Assembly: GCF_004210305.1 (NCBI RefSeq)
Contig: NZ_SCFB01000007.1
Coordinates: 1 to 64,000, forward strand
Reading direction: 5' to 3'
Length of the DNA: 64,000 nt
Source of the DNA: Candidatus Finniella inopinata
GTDB lineage: Bacteria; Pseudomonadota; Alphaproteobacteria; Paracaedibacterales; CAIULA01
The notes below the pieces were generated by a model. That model did not search any database. It was not told the DNA's origin and was given only the letters and a program-made list of their open reading frames with translations. Each line of letters begins with the position of its first letter. Position 1 is the stretch's first letter. This document shows positions 9,278-17,648 of the stretch, one piece after another. The translations under genes were made by a program, and so were the position numbers.

Positions 9278-11101
9278 ATGACTACTGCTATGCGTAATAT
9301 CGCAATCATCGCCCACGTTGACCACGGAAAAACAACCCTTGTTGACAACCTTTTGAAACAAAGTGGCATGTTTCGCGCCAATCAAAATGTTGCCGAACGC
9401 GCGATGGACTCGAACGACTTAGAACGCGAACGCGGAATTACGATTTTGGCCAAGTGTACGTCGTTGATGTGGAATGATACGCGGATCAATATCGTGGACA
9501 CCCCAGGACACGCGGACTTTGGCGGCGAGGTTGAACGTATTTTAAGCATGGTGGATGGTGTTGTCTTGCTGGTGGATGCGGCAGAAGGCCCGATGCCACA
9601 GACCAAGTTCGTTTTGGGCAAAGCCCTGAAATTGAATTTGCGCCCGATCGTTGTTATTAACAAAATTGATCGTCAAGACGCCCGTCAAGACGAAGTTTTA
9701 GACGAAATTTTTGATTTATTCGTAGCCTTGGAAGCTAACGATCAACAGCTTGACTTTCCGGTTGTGTACGCGTCTGGCCGGAACGGCTGGGCGGTGAAAG
9801 AGCTGGAGGATGAACGCACCGATCTGGCCCCTTTATTCAATTTAATTTTAGACCATGTCTCCCCTCCTATCGGTGACGATGAAGCGCCCTTTACCATGTT
9901 GGTAACGACGCGCGAATATGATTCCTATTTAGGGCGTGTTTTAACAGGTCGCGTTCAAAGCGGCGTCATGAAAATCAATATGCCCATCAAAGTCATGGGG
10001 CCCGAAGGGCAAATTGTTGAAACGGGCAGAATATCAAAGTTGCTGTCGTTCAGAGGGTTAGAGCGGGTGCCGATTGAAGAAGCAAGAGCCGGCGACATTG
10101 TGGCCTTGGCTGGTTTGGAAAAGGCCAACGTGGCTGATACCATTACCTCACCCGAGGTTGAAGTTCCTTTGCATGCGCAACCTATTGACCCCCCTACCTT
10201 GGCGATGACGTTTTCCATTAATGATTCTCCGCTGGCTGGGCGCGAGGGCACGAAACTGACGTCACGTATGCTGGCTGACCGTTTAAAACGCGAAGCCGAA
10301 GGGAATATCGCGATTCGGATTACCGAAAGCGAAGACCGCGATGCCTTTGAAGTGGCAGGCCGTGGTGAATTACAATTGGGCGTTTTGATTGAAACCATGC
10401 GCCGCGAAGGCTTTGAGCTGTCGATCAGCCGACCACGCGTGCTTTATCAAAATGATCCTGTGACAGGTGAACGCCAAGAACCCCATGAGGAGGTTCAAAT
10501 TGACGTTGATGACGAATATGTTGGCGTCGTCGTTGAATCCATGAGCGCGCGCAAGGCCGAAATGACAGACATGCGCCCATCGGGCGGTGGAAAGACCCGG
10601 ATCCTGTTTGTGGCACCGTCACGCGGACTGATCGGATATCATGGGCCTTTCTTGACAGACACCCGGGGTACAGGCGTTATGAGCCGCGTCTTCCACAGTT
10701 ACCAAAATTATCGGGGCCCCATCGAGGGACGTCGTCATGGCGTGTTGATTTCCAACGGTGATGGCGATGCCGTTGCCTATGCCTTGTGGAACCTGGAAGA
10801 GCGCGGTCAAATGTTTATTCCTTCTGGTGTGCCGATTTACCAAGGAATGATTATTGGCGAGAACAGCCGCGATAACGACCTGGAAGTAAACGCCTTAAAA
10901 GCAAAACAATTGACCAACGTTCGGGCCTCTGGCAAGGACGAGGCTATTCGCCTAACCCCCCCTCGTGTGATGACGTTGGAACAAGCGATTGCGTATATTC
11001 AAGACGATGAACGCGTGGAAGTCACGCCGAAATCGATTCGTTTGCGTAAAGCCTTTTTGGACCCAAATGAGCGTAAACGGGCTGAGCGGAGCGCGAAATA
11101 G
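9278..11101 (+). CDS. typA: Ribosome-associated GTPase TypA/BipA
   Basis: Translational GTPase related to EF-G that binds the ribosome and supports 50S assembly and stress growth. At 607 aa it is full length. G-motifs: P-loop AHVDHGKTT (residues 12-20), switch I RERGIT (50-55), DTPGH (74-78) and NKID near residue 128. Domain II and the BipA-specific C-terminal region ([36 protein letters not shown]) are present. The start is the ATG at 9278; an in-frame ATG four codons later (MRNIAI) is an alternative. Upstream is tRNA-Arg. The 3' end (about 11036-11105) is present a second time at 15121-15188, after the interrupted phosphotransferase gene. Confidence 0.96.
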   Translation: MTTAMRNIAIIAHVDHGKTTLVDNLLKQSGMFRANQNVAERAMDSNDLERERGITILAKCTSLMWNDTRINIVDTPGHADFGGEVERILSMVDGVVLLVDAAEGPMPQTKFVLGKALKLNLRPIVVINKIDRQDARQDEVLDEIFDLFVALEANDQQLDFPVVYASGRNGWAVKELEDERTDLAPLFNLILDHVSPPIGDDEAPFTMLVTTREYDSYLGRVLTGRVQSGVMKINMPIKVMGPEGQIVETGRISKLLSFRGLERVPIEEARAGDIVALAGLEKANVADTITSPEVEVPLHAQPIDPPTLAMTFSINDSPLAGREGTKLTSRMLADRLKREAEGNIAIRITESEDRDAFEVAGRGELQLGVLIETMRREGFELSISRPRVLYQNDPVTGERQEPHEEVQIDVDDEYVGVVVESMSARKAEMTDMRPSGGGKTRILFVAPSRGLIGYHGPFLTDTRGTGVMSRVFHSYQNYRGPIEGRRHGVLISNGDGDAVAYALWNLEERGQMFIPSGVPIYQGMIIGENSRDNDLEVNALKAKQLTNVRASGKDEAIRLTPPRVMTLEQAIAYIQDDERVEVTPKSIRLRKAFLDPNERKRAERSAK

Positions 11102-11130
11102 GTTAGCTGTTCTGAAACCTTCTTTCCCGT

Positions 11131-11679
11131 TTACCCGGGAGAGGAGGGGTTCCGATCATTGTTTTTATCCAACTGTTCAAGAATGTGATGAATTAACTCT
11201 TGGATATCAGCGCATTGGTTCGGCCGCTTTTTAGGGGTCCCTTTTACCAAGCAATCAAGAAGAGACAGTATATTCAATATATGAACGCGGATTCGCCAAT
11301 CACCAGCCAATTGAACACTTCCGTTGTTTAAACCTTGCAAGAAAGATTGTTCAAAAATGGCTGGCATATGGTGAGCATAGCGCAACATGTTGGCTACATC
11401 CCACAAAACCGATCCTAAAAAACAAAATTCCCAGTCTAAAACGCCTGTTACATCCTAGGCCCCATTGATCTTATCGACAAGAATATTGGCCGGATCAAAA
11501 TCACCATGAACAAGATGAATTTCTGCCCCATCTGGAAAAAGGGGGTCATATTTTTCAAGATAGAAATTAATCTTAGAAATTGCATCATGACCAAACAGTT
11601 CAGCAATGATTGGATGCTTTAGACATTCCTTAACGAAGATGAGATAACTTTCTTGAGAAACATGTTTGTAAGCCAGATC
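11131..11679 (-). pseudogene. Phosphotransferase (APH/choline kinase-like) pseudogene, 3' part
   Basis: C-terminal half of a kinase-like phosphotransferase. The frame reads DLAYKHVSQESYLIFVKECL, then HGDFDPANIL (the catalytic HxDxxxxN motif), then LDWEF (the metal-binding DWE motif), and ends at 11131. An in-frame TAG at 11455-11457 falls between the catalytic and metal motifs. The 5' part lies at 14531-14975, beyond the IS21 element. Removing the IS and one copy of the 7-bp duplication restores the frame exactly (CPISKDL-AYKHVSQ). The gene is thus dead twice over: IS insertion and nonsense mutation. The substrate is unknown; the family includes aminoglycoside, choline and homoserine kinases. 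Confidence 0.85.
11673..11679. repeat. Target-site duplication of IS21, left copy
   Basis: CCAGATC directly abuts the left IS end; the identical 7-bp sequence follows the right end at 14531-14537. Confidence 0.85.
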
Positions 11680-11680
11680 T

Positions 11681-11885
11681 GCGTATTCCGGCGAAAATCG
11701 AATAGTGATTCCGGTCTAAACCGAACGGCAATTCCGGCTCAATTCGAATGGTGATTCTGGTCTAATCCGAACGGCAATTCCGGTTCAAATCGAACAGTGA
11801 TTCCGGCTCAAATCGAACAGTGATTCCGGTTCAAATCAAACAGTGATTCTGGTTTAAATCGAATAACGATTCCAAGACGAAGCGA
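11681..11885 (+). repeat. IS21 left subterminal 23-nt repeat array
   Basis: About eight tandem copies of a degenerate 23-nt unit of the form GTGATTCCGGNTCAAATCGAACA, with no spacers. The terminal inverted repeat forms part of the first unit. In IS21-family elements such multiple end repeats are transposase binding sites, and that is the best reading here. Confidence 0.75.
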
Positions 11886-11986
11886 TGGCCTTTGACCTCC
11901 TGTATCAAGGAGACCTTTGGTTATAAAACGCGTTTTATGAACGCTGTATCCTTTTTTTGTTCAACAAAACATGAAAGGAACAGCCC

Positions 11987-13537
11987 ATGTCACGGAGTCA
12001 CATATCAATGAGAAAGATCAGAGAAATCTTACGTTTACGGTACAGCTGTGGATGTAGTTACCAGGAGATAGCCAAGAGCATTGGCATTAGCGCGAGTACG
12101 GCGGTTGAAGGCGTCAAGAGGGCAAAAGCAGTTAACTTAAGCTGGCCTGTGCCCGACAATCTAGGCGACGAAGAGTTGGAGATCAAGCTGTATCCGCCTG
12201 CTCAAAAAATCAATAAAGAACAACGGGGAGAGATTGATTGCATTTATATTCATAAAGAACTCAAGTGCAAGCATGTTACGTTACAATTATTATGGAGTGA
12301 GTATAAAGAAAAGTACCCCCAAGGGATTAGCTACAGCCAGTTCTGCGACGTTTACCGAGGATGGCGTAATTCAACACTTGATGTCTGGATGCACCAGACC
12401 CACAAAGCAGGAGAGAGACTTTTTGTGGATTATGCCGGTCAAACGATGTCCGTTGTAACGGATACGTCGGAAGGGGAAGTCGGTGAAGCACAGATTTTTG
12501 TAGCTGCGCTTGGTGCGTCCAGTTTTACCTACGTGGAGGCCACATGGACCCAAGCGCTTGCAGACTGGCTCAAGTCTCACGTGAATGCGTTTGAATATTA
12601 TGGTGGCTGTCCAGAGATTGTTGTGCCAGACAATTTAAAGAGTGGGGTCCATAAGGCGCATCTTTACGAACCTGATATCAACCCAACCTATCAAGATATG
12701 GCCTCTTATTACGGCGTCGCAATTATTCCAACAAGGTCAAGAAGTCCGAAGGATAAAGCTAAAGTTGAGAATGCAGTCCAACAAGTCGAGAGACAAATTC
12801 TGGCCAAGCTTCGTAACCGTACCTTTTTTAGCTTGAGCGAGTTAAACCAAGCTATTCAGCCACTTTTGGATGTCTTAAACCGACGTCCTTTCCAAAAACT
12901 GCCAGGATCCCGTTTAAGCCACTTTCAAGACCTTGAGAAACAGGCATTAAAATCCCTTCCAACAACTCGGTATGAGTACGCCGAGTGGAAAAAAGTTAAA
13001 GCCGGCTTCAACTACCATATTGAGTTAGACAAGCATTTTTACAGTGTTCCCTATGCCTTGGCAAAGGAATCTCTCTATGTTCGCTATGGACCGACGATTG
13101 TTGAAATTTTTTGTCAGAATAAATGTGTCGCGACCCATGTCAGAAGTTATGGTGCCAACGGATATACGACAAATACTCTGCACATGCCAAAAGCTCATCA
13201 AGCACAGGTGGAATGGACACCCGAACGAATTGTTTCTTGGGCCAAGAAAACGGGGGAAGCAACGGCAAAATTGATAGAAGTCATCATGGCTTCACGCGCC
13301 CATCCTCAACAGGGGTTTCGCACGTGTCTTGGGATTTTAAGGCTCGGCAAGAGTTACGGTGAAGACCGTTTAGAGCTGGCTTGTAAAAGGGCTTTAGAGA
13401 TAGGAGGCCACAGTTACAAAAATGTTGAATCTATTTTGAAGAACAAGATGGATCAACAGTCTTTATCCTCGTCCTCAGAAGTCAATAGCCTCTCTGATTC
13501 TCACGAATATATTCGTGGCCAAAAATACTTTAAATAA
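11987..13537 (+). CDS. istA: IS21-family transposase IstA
   Basis: 516-aa DDE transposase. An N-terminal helix-turn-helix lies at about residues 8-45 (MRKIREILRLRY, YQEIAKSIGISASTAVEGVKRA). The RNase H-like catalytic core shows D148 (LFVDYAGQ), D215 (VVPDNLKSG) and E261 (KAKVENAVQQVE). A C-terminal beta-rich segment (HFYSVPYALA) is typical of IstA. The ATG at 11987 has AAAGGA about 10 nt upstream. istB follows after 21 bp, so the two are co-transcribed. Confidence 0.95.
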   Translation: MSRSHISMRKIREILRLRYSCGCSYQEIAKSIGISASTAVEGVKRAKAVNLSWPVPDNLGDEELEIKLYPPAQKINKEQRGEIDCIYIHKELKCKHVTLQLLWSEYKEKYPQGISYSQFCDVYRGWRNSTLDVWMHQTHKAGERLFVDYAGQTMSVVTDTSEGEVGEAQIFVAALGASSFTYVEATWTQALADWLKSHVNAFEYYGGCPEIVVPDNLKSGVHKAHLYEPDINPTYQDMASYYGVAIIPTRSRSPKDKAKVENAVQQVERQILAKLRNRTFFSLSELNQAIQPLLDVLNRRPFQKLPGSRLSHFQDLEKQALKSLPTTRYEYAEWKKVKAGFNYHIELDKHFYSVPYALAKESLYVRYGPTIVEIFCQNKCVATHVRSYGANGYTTNTLHMPKAHQAQVEWTPERIVSWAKKTGEATAKLIEVIMASRAHPQQGFRTCLGILRLGKSYGEDRLELACKRALEIGGHSYKNVESILKNKMDQQSLSSSSEVNSLSDSHEYIRGQKYFK

Positions 13538-13558
13538 TCTAAAAAAGGAGACCCTTTC

Positions 13559-14380
13559 ATGTTACTGAATCCAATTGTTTACAACCTTCAAAAACTTCGT
13601 CTTCATTCTATGGCAAAAGCCTTTAAAGAACAGCTGGAGCAACCAACCATAACGCAGCTGAGCTTTGAAGAACGTCTTGGCTTGTTGGTTGATACAGAAG
13701 TCATCGCCCGGGAAAACAGGCAATTACAGGCACGCTTGCGCAGTGCCAAACTACAGCAGACGGCCTGCCTTGAAGATATTGACCATTCATGTCAGCGTAA
13801 CCTAGACAAATCTTTGTTGGCCACACTTTCTCAATGCCAATGGGTTGCTTCTCATCATAATATTTTGATTGTTGGGCCGTGTGGCACGGGGAAAACATTC
13901 TTGGCTTGTGCTCTGGCCCACAAGGCTTGCCTTCAAGGTTATAAAGTTCATTACTGCCGCCTCAGTCGCTTGCTTAGCGAATTGCAGCTTGGAAAGGGGG
14001 ATGGGAGTTATGGAAAAAGAATGAGTGAACTTGCTAAAACGGAGGTTTTAATTTTAGATGATTTTGGATTGTCTATTCTGACAGATGAGCAACGCCGTGA
14101 CTTATTGGAGGTTTTGGATGACCGACATGATAAACGCTCTACGATTGTCACCAGTCAGATTCCTGTCAAACTCTGGCACGAAACCATAGGAAATGAGACG
14201 TTAGCGGATGCTATCCTCGATAGGTTGGTTCATAATTCTTATAGGCTTGAAATTAAAGGGGAATCTATGAGAAAAGTGAGGAGTAAAGAAAAGGATCAGG
14301 AAAACACCAAACAAAAAAACATCGAGGGTCCTTTGCATGACACAACGGAAATCACAAACAATGAAGGGGTGAAAAAATGA
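13559..14380 (+). CDS. istB: IS21-family helper ATPase IstB
   Basis: 273-aa AAA+ ATPase that assembles on target DNA and stimulates IstA. Walker A GPCGTGKT lies at residues 106-113 and Walker B LILDDFG includes D167 and D168. The length is near the family's usual 245-270 aa, with a Lys/Glu/Asn-rich C-terminal tail. A strong ribosome binding site (AAAGGAGA) precedes the ATG at 13559. Confidence 0.95.
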   Translation: MLLNPIVYNLQKLRLHSMAKAFKEQLEQPTITQLSFEERLGLLVDTEVIARENRQLQARLRSAKLQQTACLEDIDHSCQRNLDKSLLATLSQCQWVASHHNILIVGPCGTGKTFLACALAHKACLQGYKVHYCRLSRLLSELQLGKGDGSYGKRMSELAKTEVLILDDFGLSILTDEQRRDLLEVLDDRHDKRSTIVTSQIPVKLWHETIGNETLADAILDRLVHNSYRLEIKGESMRKVRSKEKDQENTKQKNIEGPLHDTTEITNNEGVKK

Positions 14381-14403
14381 GATAAAATCGGAGAGTTCGC
14401 TTC

Positions 14404-14530
14404 TCTTTGATTCGTATTCGAATTAAACCAGAATCCGCGTTCGGATAAAACCGGATTCACCGTTCGAATTAAACCGGAACGGCCATTCGGATAAAACCAG
14501 AATTGCCGTTCGAATTCGCCGGAATACGCA
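14404..14530 (-). repeat. IS21 right subterminal 23-nt repeat array
   Basis: Four to five units of the same 23-nt repeat, in inverted orientation relative to the left array (pattern TTCGAATTAAACCGGA...). The array ends in the terminal inverted repeat at 14516-14530. Confidence 0.7.
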
Positions 14531-14975
14531 CCAGATCTTTCGAAATTGGACAGGTTGCAATTTTTGCCAATAATCCCCCCACCTTAAATAGGATAGAATC
14601 CATGTCGTAGGTTTCATGGCTCAGTAAAAGGTCACGAAGGGGGATACCTGGGATAAAGCTTGTAATGGCAAAACGATATCCTTTGTAATCACCTATATAG
14701 TTGGTTTCAGGGAGAGCGATTGTTCCTTTTAATAGGGTGCCCAATTTCTGTTCATGATAAGCGGATTTTTTGTCGCGTAAGTAAACGCGCAGGATAGAAG
14801 GCAGCTTGTTACCCTCAAAATTAATTTTAATATTGAGGTTGGCACACCCTCCCGCAATAACGGACCAGGAAGATAGCTTTTTGGGAGTGTAAGCACGCCT
14901 GACCATTTCTTCGATGATCTCTGCAGATAAAAAGTACTGTTTGTCTGCTTTTTCCCAATTGGCTTTGAAAGTCAT
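14531..14975 (-). pseudogene. Phosphotransferase (APH/choline kinase-like) pseudogene, 5' part
   Basis: N-terminal lobe of the kinase whose C-terminal half is at 11131-11679. It begins at the ATG at 14973-14975 (MTFKANWEKADKQYF); a GTG at 14996 would add seven residues. Visible features are the glycine-containing nucleotide loop GGCANLNIKI, the strand with the expected lysine or arginine (SILRVYLRDKK), and the hinge-like segment RFAITSFIPGIPLRDLL. The frame then runs into the IS21 end. With the IS removed, the full protein would be about 330 aa, normal for this superfamily. It is convergent with typA. Confidence 0.8.
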
Positions 14976-15120
14976 GATTGTCTCACTGAAAAACACAAAA
15001 TGGATGATAATGGGGCCATCTTTTCTTAACCTTTTTGGTCTATGATAATAAAGATTACCTCGCTTAATATTATCATGAATGGTTCATTTAGTTTTATAAA
15101 GCTGTTAAGGGTTGGAACCG

Positions 15121-15188
15121 GCGATTGCGCAAGGCCTTTTTGGATCCTAATGAACCTAAACGGGCCGAACGGAGCGTGAAATAGGTTA
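15121..15188 (+). pseudogene. Relic of a second typA 3' end
   Basis: This stretch encodes [20 protein letters not shown] followed by a stop, against [20 protein letters not shown] at the end of typA (11036-11105). I count about 11 differences in 68 bases, mostly synonymous, so the copy diverged while still under coding selection. It has the same orientation as typA and lies beyond the convergent phosphotransferase gene. No upstream typA sequence accompanies it. Confidence 0.8.
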
Positions 15189-15518
15189 GATTACACGTTT
15201 CGCCAATAGTTTCCCACCCTCATCTAATAATATAGATACTTACACCCATTTCAAATGAATATTTTGGAATGGGTGTTTTTAATTTAATGTATTTATTCAA
15301 CGAGAATAAGGTTGAGGAGGGGGCCTGCTTGGAATTTTATGAGAAATCAGCCAAGGTTGGCTACATACCTGCCAGAGTCAAAGAGAAAACCATATATCTG
15401 AAAGGTTTAAGAATAAGAGTTCTTTAAAAAGGTGTTTTTTTATTCAAAATTCAACTTGAAGATGAATGTTCTTTCAACTTAAATAAGCCACACGGTGATT
15501 TAATTGATGGAGAGAGCC
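15189..15518 (+). other. Intergenic region with terminator-like hairpin and a 46-codon ORF
   Basis: Apart from the hairpin at 15242-15280, the region holds a small frame at 15287-15427 (MYLFNENKVEEGACLEFYEK ... LRIRVL). It looks mildly coding-like but has no ribosome binding site, and its start follows directly on the terminator. I regard it as a possible relic and do not assign it a function. Confidence 0.3.
15242..15280 (+). terminator. Rho-independent terminator candidate
   Basis: The 9-bp stem ACACCCATT/AATGGGTGT with an A/T-rich inner part is followed by GTTTTT. It lies 54 bp after the typA relic, and so looks like the original downstream signal of that relic. Confidence 0.6.
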
Positions 15519-15590
15519 ATGAAGATCAAGGCCTTAAAAACATTTTTCCATCTCTTGCTAATTACTGAGTACATAGATGGCTTGCGGTAA
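15519..15590 (+). other. Short leader ORF overlapping the next gene's start
   Basis: A 23-codon frame beginning MKIKALKTFFHLLLITEY, with a strong GGAGAG ribosome binding site. It ends in TAA 14 bp inside the following gene, in a different frame. It may be a translational-coupling leader, or the true start of the next gene separated by a frameshift. Confidence 0.35.
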
Positions 15591-17001
15591 TTATAATTAT
15601 AGCTTTCTGAGGAATCTAATAAAATTCCTACTTAGGCTGTCGCTGTTTTATAAGGTGGTAATCATTCTTTTTCTTACAACCACCTCAAGCTTAGGTGCTA
15701 AATGGCCAACTGTACTTACGGGTTCTCTTTTCAGAGGATACACCATTAGTGGCGCTGTTTTAGGGGCACGTGGCCGATTGCCTTCTACTTCTCCCCCTTC
15801 TCCTTCTCCTTCTCCTTCTCCTGCTCCTACAGCTTCTTCTGTTCCTCCCGCTCCTTCTGCTATTGTTCCCCCTACATCCCCTTCTGCTTCTATCCTTACC
15901 GCTTCTTCCTCCCCTCCTCCCACTCCTACGTTTACCGCCTCTACGCCAGCCCCTTCAAAGGCGTCCCCAATTTCTTTACCTCCTATTTATGACAGCCCTC
16001 AAAGAATTGTTTCTTCTCAATTATTTGATGTTCTTTCTTCACCTGTTTCAGAAATGAACTTAAACATAAATTATTCCCCTCTTTATTATGTAAAATTAGG
16101 CAAAAACCTCAAAGAATTGGAGGATGTCTTAGATCTGGTAAATTTACTTCATAAACGCCATCTCTGGGTCCAAACAGTCGGATCATATTCCCATACAAAA
16201 TCTACTCATGAAGCTATTGGCTATAAAAATCATTATCTTGGAATTGTTATAGGGGGCGATAAAGAATTTGAAAATGGTTTAAGATTAGGCCTCAGTTATA
16301 ATAGGGGTGATTCCAATATAAAGACCAAAGTAGAAGATGGTCAGAGTCAAACCCAATATAATCTGAATAGCCATATACTTACAACCTATGGAGAATATAG
16401 GTTTGATTCCGGATTTTTTCTAAAAGGCTACTTAAAATATGGACAAGTTTTTATAGATAAGTTCAGCTTTAATTACAATGATGATTCAAGAGCTTCGGGA
16501 GGAAATAAAGCCTATATTTACGGAGCCACCCTGGGAGTGGGATATCCCATATTTTTCCTTCCCACAATCATATTGACCCCCTTCCTTGGCCTTTCTAATG
16601 ACTACGTTAGGAATCCTAGCTATAAAGAATCTTGGTCTTGGCCTGGCTATAATACTCACGTTAATATCTCTTCTCATATTGAAAGAAGATTCATTATAAA
16701 TCCTGGAATTCATCTCCAATCAATAATTGTGAAAAATGATCATATTATAGTTCCTGAAATATACATATCTATAAACTACATTTTTTCTTCTCAGGATAAC
16801 TTCCCTAGACGTTTAAAAGTTGAGAATACTGAAATGCTAATTAATGCAGAAAAACTAAAAAGAACAAGCTATACGGTAGGAGGACATATAAGATTAATTA
16901 AAAAAAAGAAATGTCAGTTTGAAATGCGATACGATTACAACTTTATATCTAAATACCGTGATACCCATACTGCTTGGGCTCGAATCATCCTGAATTTCTA
17001 G
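15577..17001 (+). CDS. Autotransporter-type outer membrane beta-barrel protein
   Basis: 474-aa protein. An N-terminal charged stretch and hydrophobic segment (YKVVIILFLTTTSSLGA) act as a signal peptide. A low-complexity Pro/Ser/Thr/Ala linker covers about residues 68-140. After a short region, the C-terminal roughly 280 residues show the alternating aromatic/hydrophobic strands of an autotransporter barrel (LWVQTVGSYSHTKS, GYKNHYLGIVIGGDKEF, YGEYRFDSGFFLKGYLKYGQ) and end in RIILNF with the terminal Phe used by the Bam machinery. There is almost no passenger domain, so it may anchor a short surface peptide or work as a porin-like protein. The ATG at 15577 has a weak ribosome binding site; the overlapping leader ORF at 15519 has a better one. 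The sequence is more AT-rich than its surroundings. Confidence 0.75.
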   Translation: MACGNYNYSFLRNLIKFLLRLSLFYKVVIILFLTTTSSLGAKWPTVLTGSLFRGYTISGAVLGARGRLPSTSPPSPSPSPSPAPTASSVPPAPSAIVPPTSPSASILTASSSPPPTPTFTASTPAPSKASPISLPPIYDSPQRIVSSQLFDVLSSPVSEMNLNINYSPLYYVKLGKNLKELEDVLDLVNLLHKRHLWVQTVGSYSHTKSTHEAIGYKNHYLGIVIGGDKEFENGLRLGLSYNRGDSNIKTKVEDGQSQTQYNLNSHILTTYGEYRFDSGFFLKGYLKYGQVFIDKFSFNYNDDSRASGGNKAYIYGATLGVGYPIFFLPTIILTPFLGLSNDYVRNPSYKESWSWPGYNTHVNISSHIERRFIINPGIHLQSIIVKNDHIIVPEIYISINYIFSSQDNFPRRLKVENTEMLINAEKLKRTSYTVGGHIRLIKKKKCQFEMRYDYNFISKYRDTHTAWARIILNF

Positions 17002-17648
17002 GCAACTGAGGTTTTTCTTTTGGAGATTGCCTACTGTATTGGAGTCAAGGGGTAACACCAGGGCTACGCATCGTAAAATTTTAAACAATTTATTTGCAAA
17101 TCATAGATGATCATGGCAGGTGAAAAACTTAAGCTTTCCAATTGGATCACTCCCCATAAAAGATGATCAAAACCTTACATATCCTATGGTTTCAGAGTTA
17201 CATTGTCCCTCTGCTTTGAAAATCTATCCTAATAAAAGCTAACATTTCTACTCATTATAGGTTTAGGCGTGCGGCATTTCATTTTTCTTAGAGACAAAAG
17301 CGCCTGAATTATTGTGCACTATAAAAATAGTGCTGAGATCCAGGGATTCCCTGGATGTCACCTTGCTTCGATTCTCTAAATATTGCACCTACGATTTGAA
17401 AATAAATTGTTTAAAATTTTATGATTCGTAGGCCTTGCCCCCGATTCTTGGGCTTTTTGCGCTGATATTGAATTAGCTTTAGTTTTGGCTATGCGCTGAT
17501 TTTTCATTTTGCTTTTGCAAGAAAATACTTCCAACACTACATCCGGAATTGTTTTAGAATTAAAAAACAATCCATCTTTACGTTATATTAACGATTAAGA
17601 ATTAAAATACATTTGTAATTTACTAATTTTACGAATGGATTTCAAGTG
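17002..17648. other. Non-coding region with a long inverted-repeat element
   Basis: I see no supportable gene in these roughly 650 bp. It contains the 49-bp inverted repeats described separately (17061-17434), a small hairpin GCACTAT...ATAGTGC near 17315 and a palindrome TCCAGGGATTCCCTGGA near 17339. Confidence 0.6.
17061..17434. repeat. Element bounded by 49-bp imperfect inverted repeats (MITE-like)
   Basis: 17061-17109 and the reverse complement of 17386-17434 match at about 43 of 49 positions, sharing the core TAAAATTTTAAACAATTTAT. The enclosed 276 bp carries no ORF. The size and structure suggest a miniature inverted-repeat transposable element. I could not identify a target duplication. 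Confidence 0.55.

Larger units (their letters stand above)
11680..14530. mobile_element. IS21-family insertion sequence (istA-istB)
   Basis: A complete 2.85-kb element. The terminal inverted repeats TGCGTATTCCGGCGA (11680-11694) and its complement (14516-14530) begin with TG and end with CA, as usual for IS21. A 7-bp direct duplication CCAGATC flanks it. It carries istA and istB in the + direction. Arrays of 23-nt subterminal repeats occur at both ends: about eight units on the left and about four or five on the right. Both genes are intact, so the element may be active. It sits inside a phosphotransferase gene on the opposite strand. Confidence 0.93.

Noticed and set aside
11681..11885. Tandem 23-nt repeats that might be read as a CRISPR array or minisatellite
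   Set aside because: There are no spacers, the units continue into the terminal inverted repeat, and a matching array in inverted orientation lies at the other end of the istA-istB element. They are IS21 end repeats.
15648..15923. Gly/Glu-rich minus-strand frame
   Set aside because: It is the complement of the Pro/Ser-rich linker of the autotransporter-type gene; low-complexity DNA stays open in several frames.
17376..17570. 64-codon minus-strand frame
   Set aside because: It begins within the right inverted repeat of the MITE-like element and has no ribosome binding site or family features.
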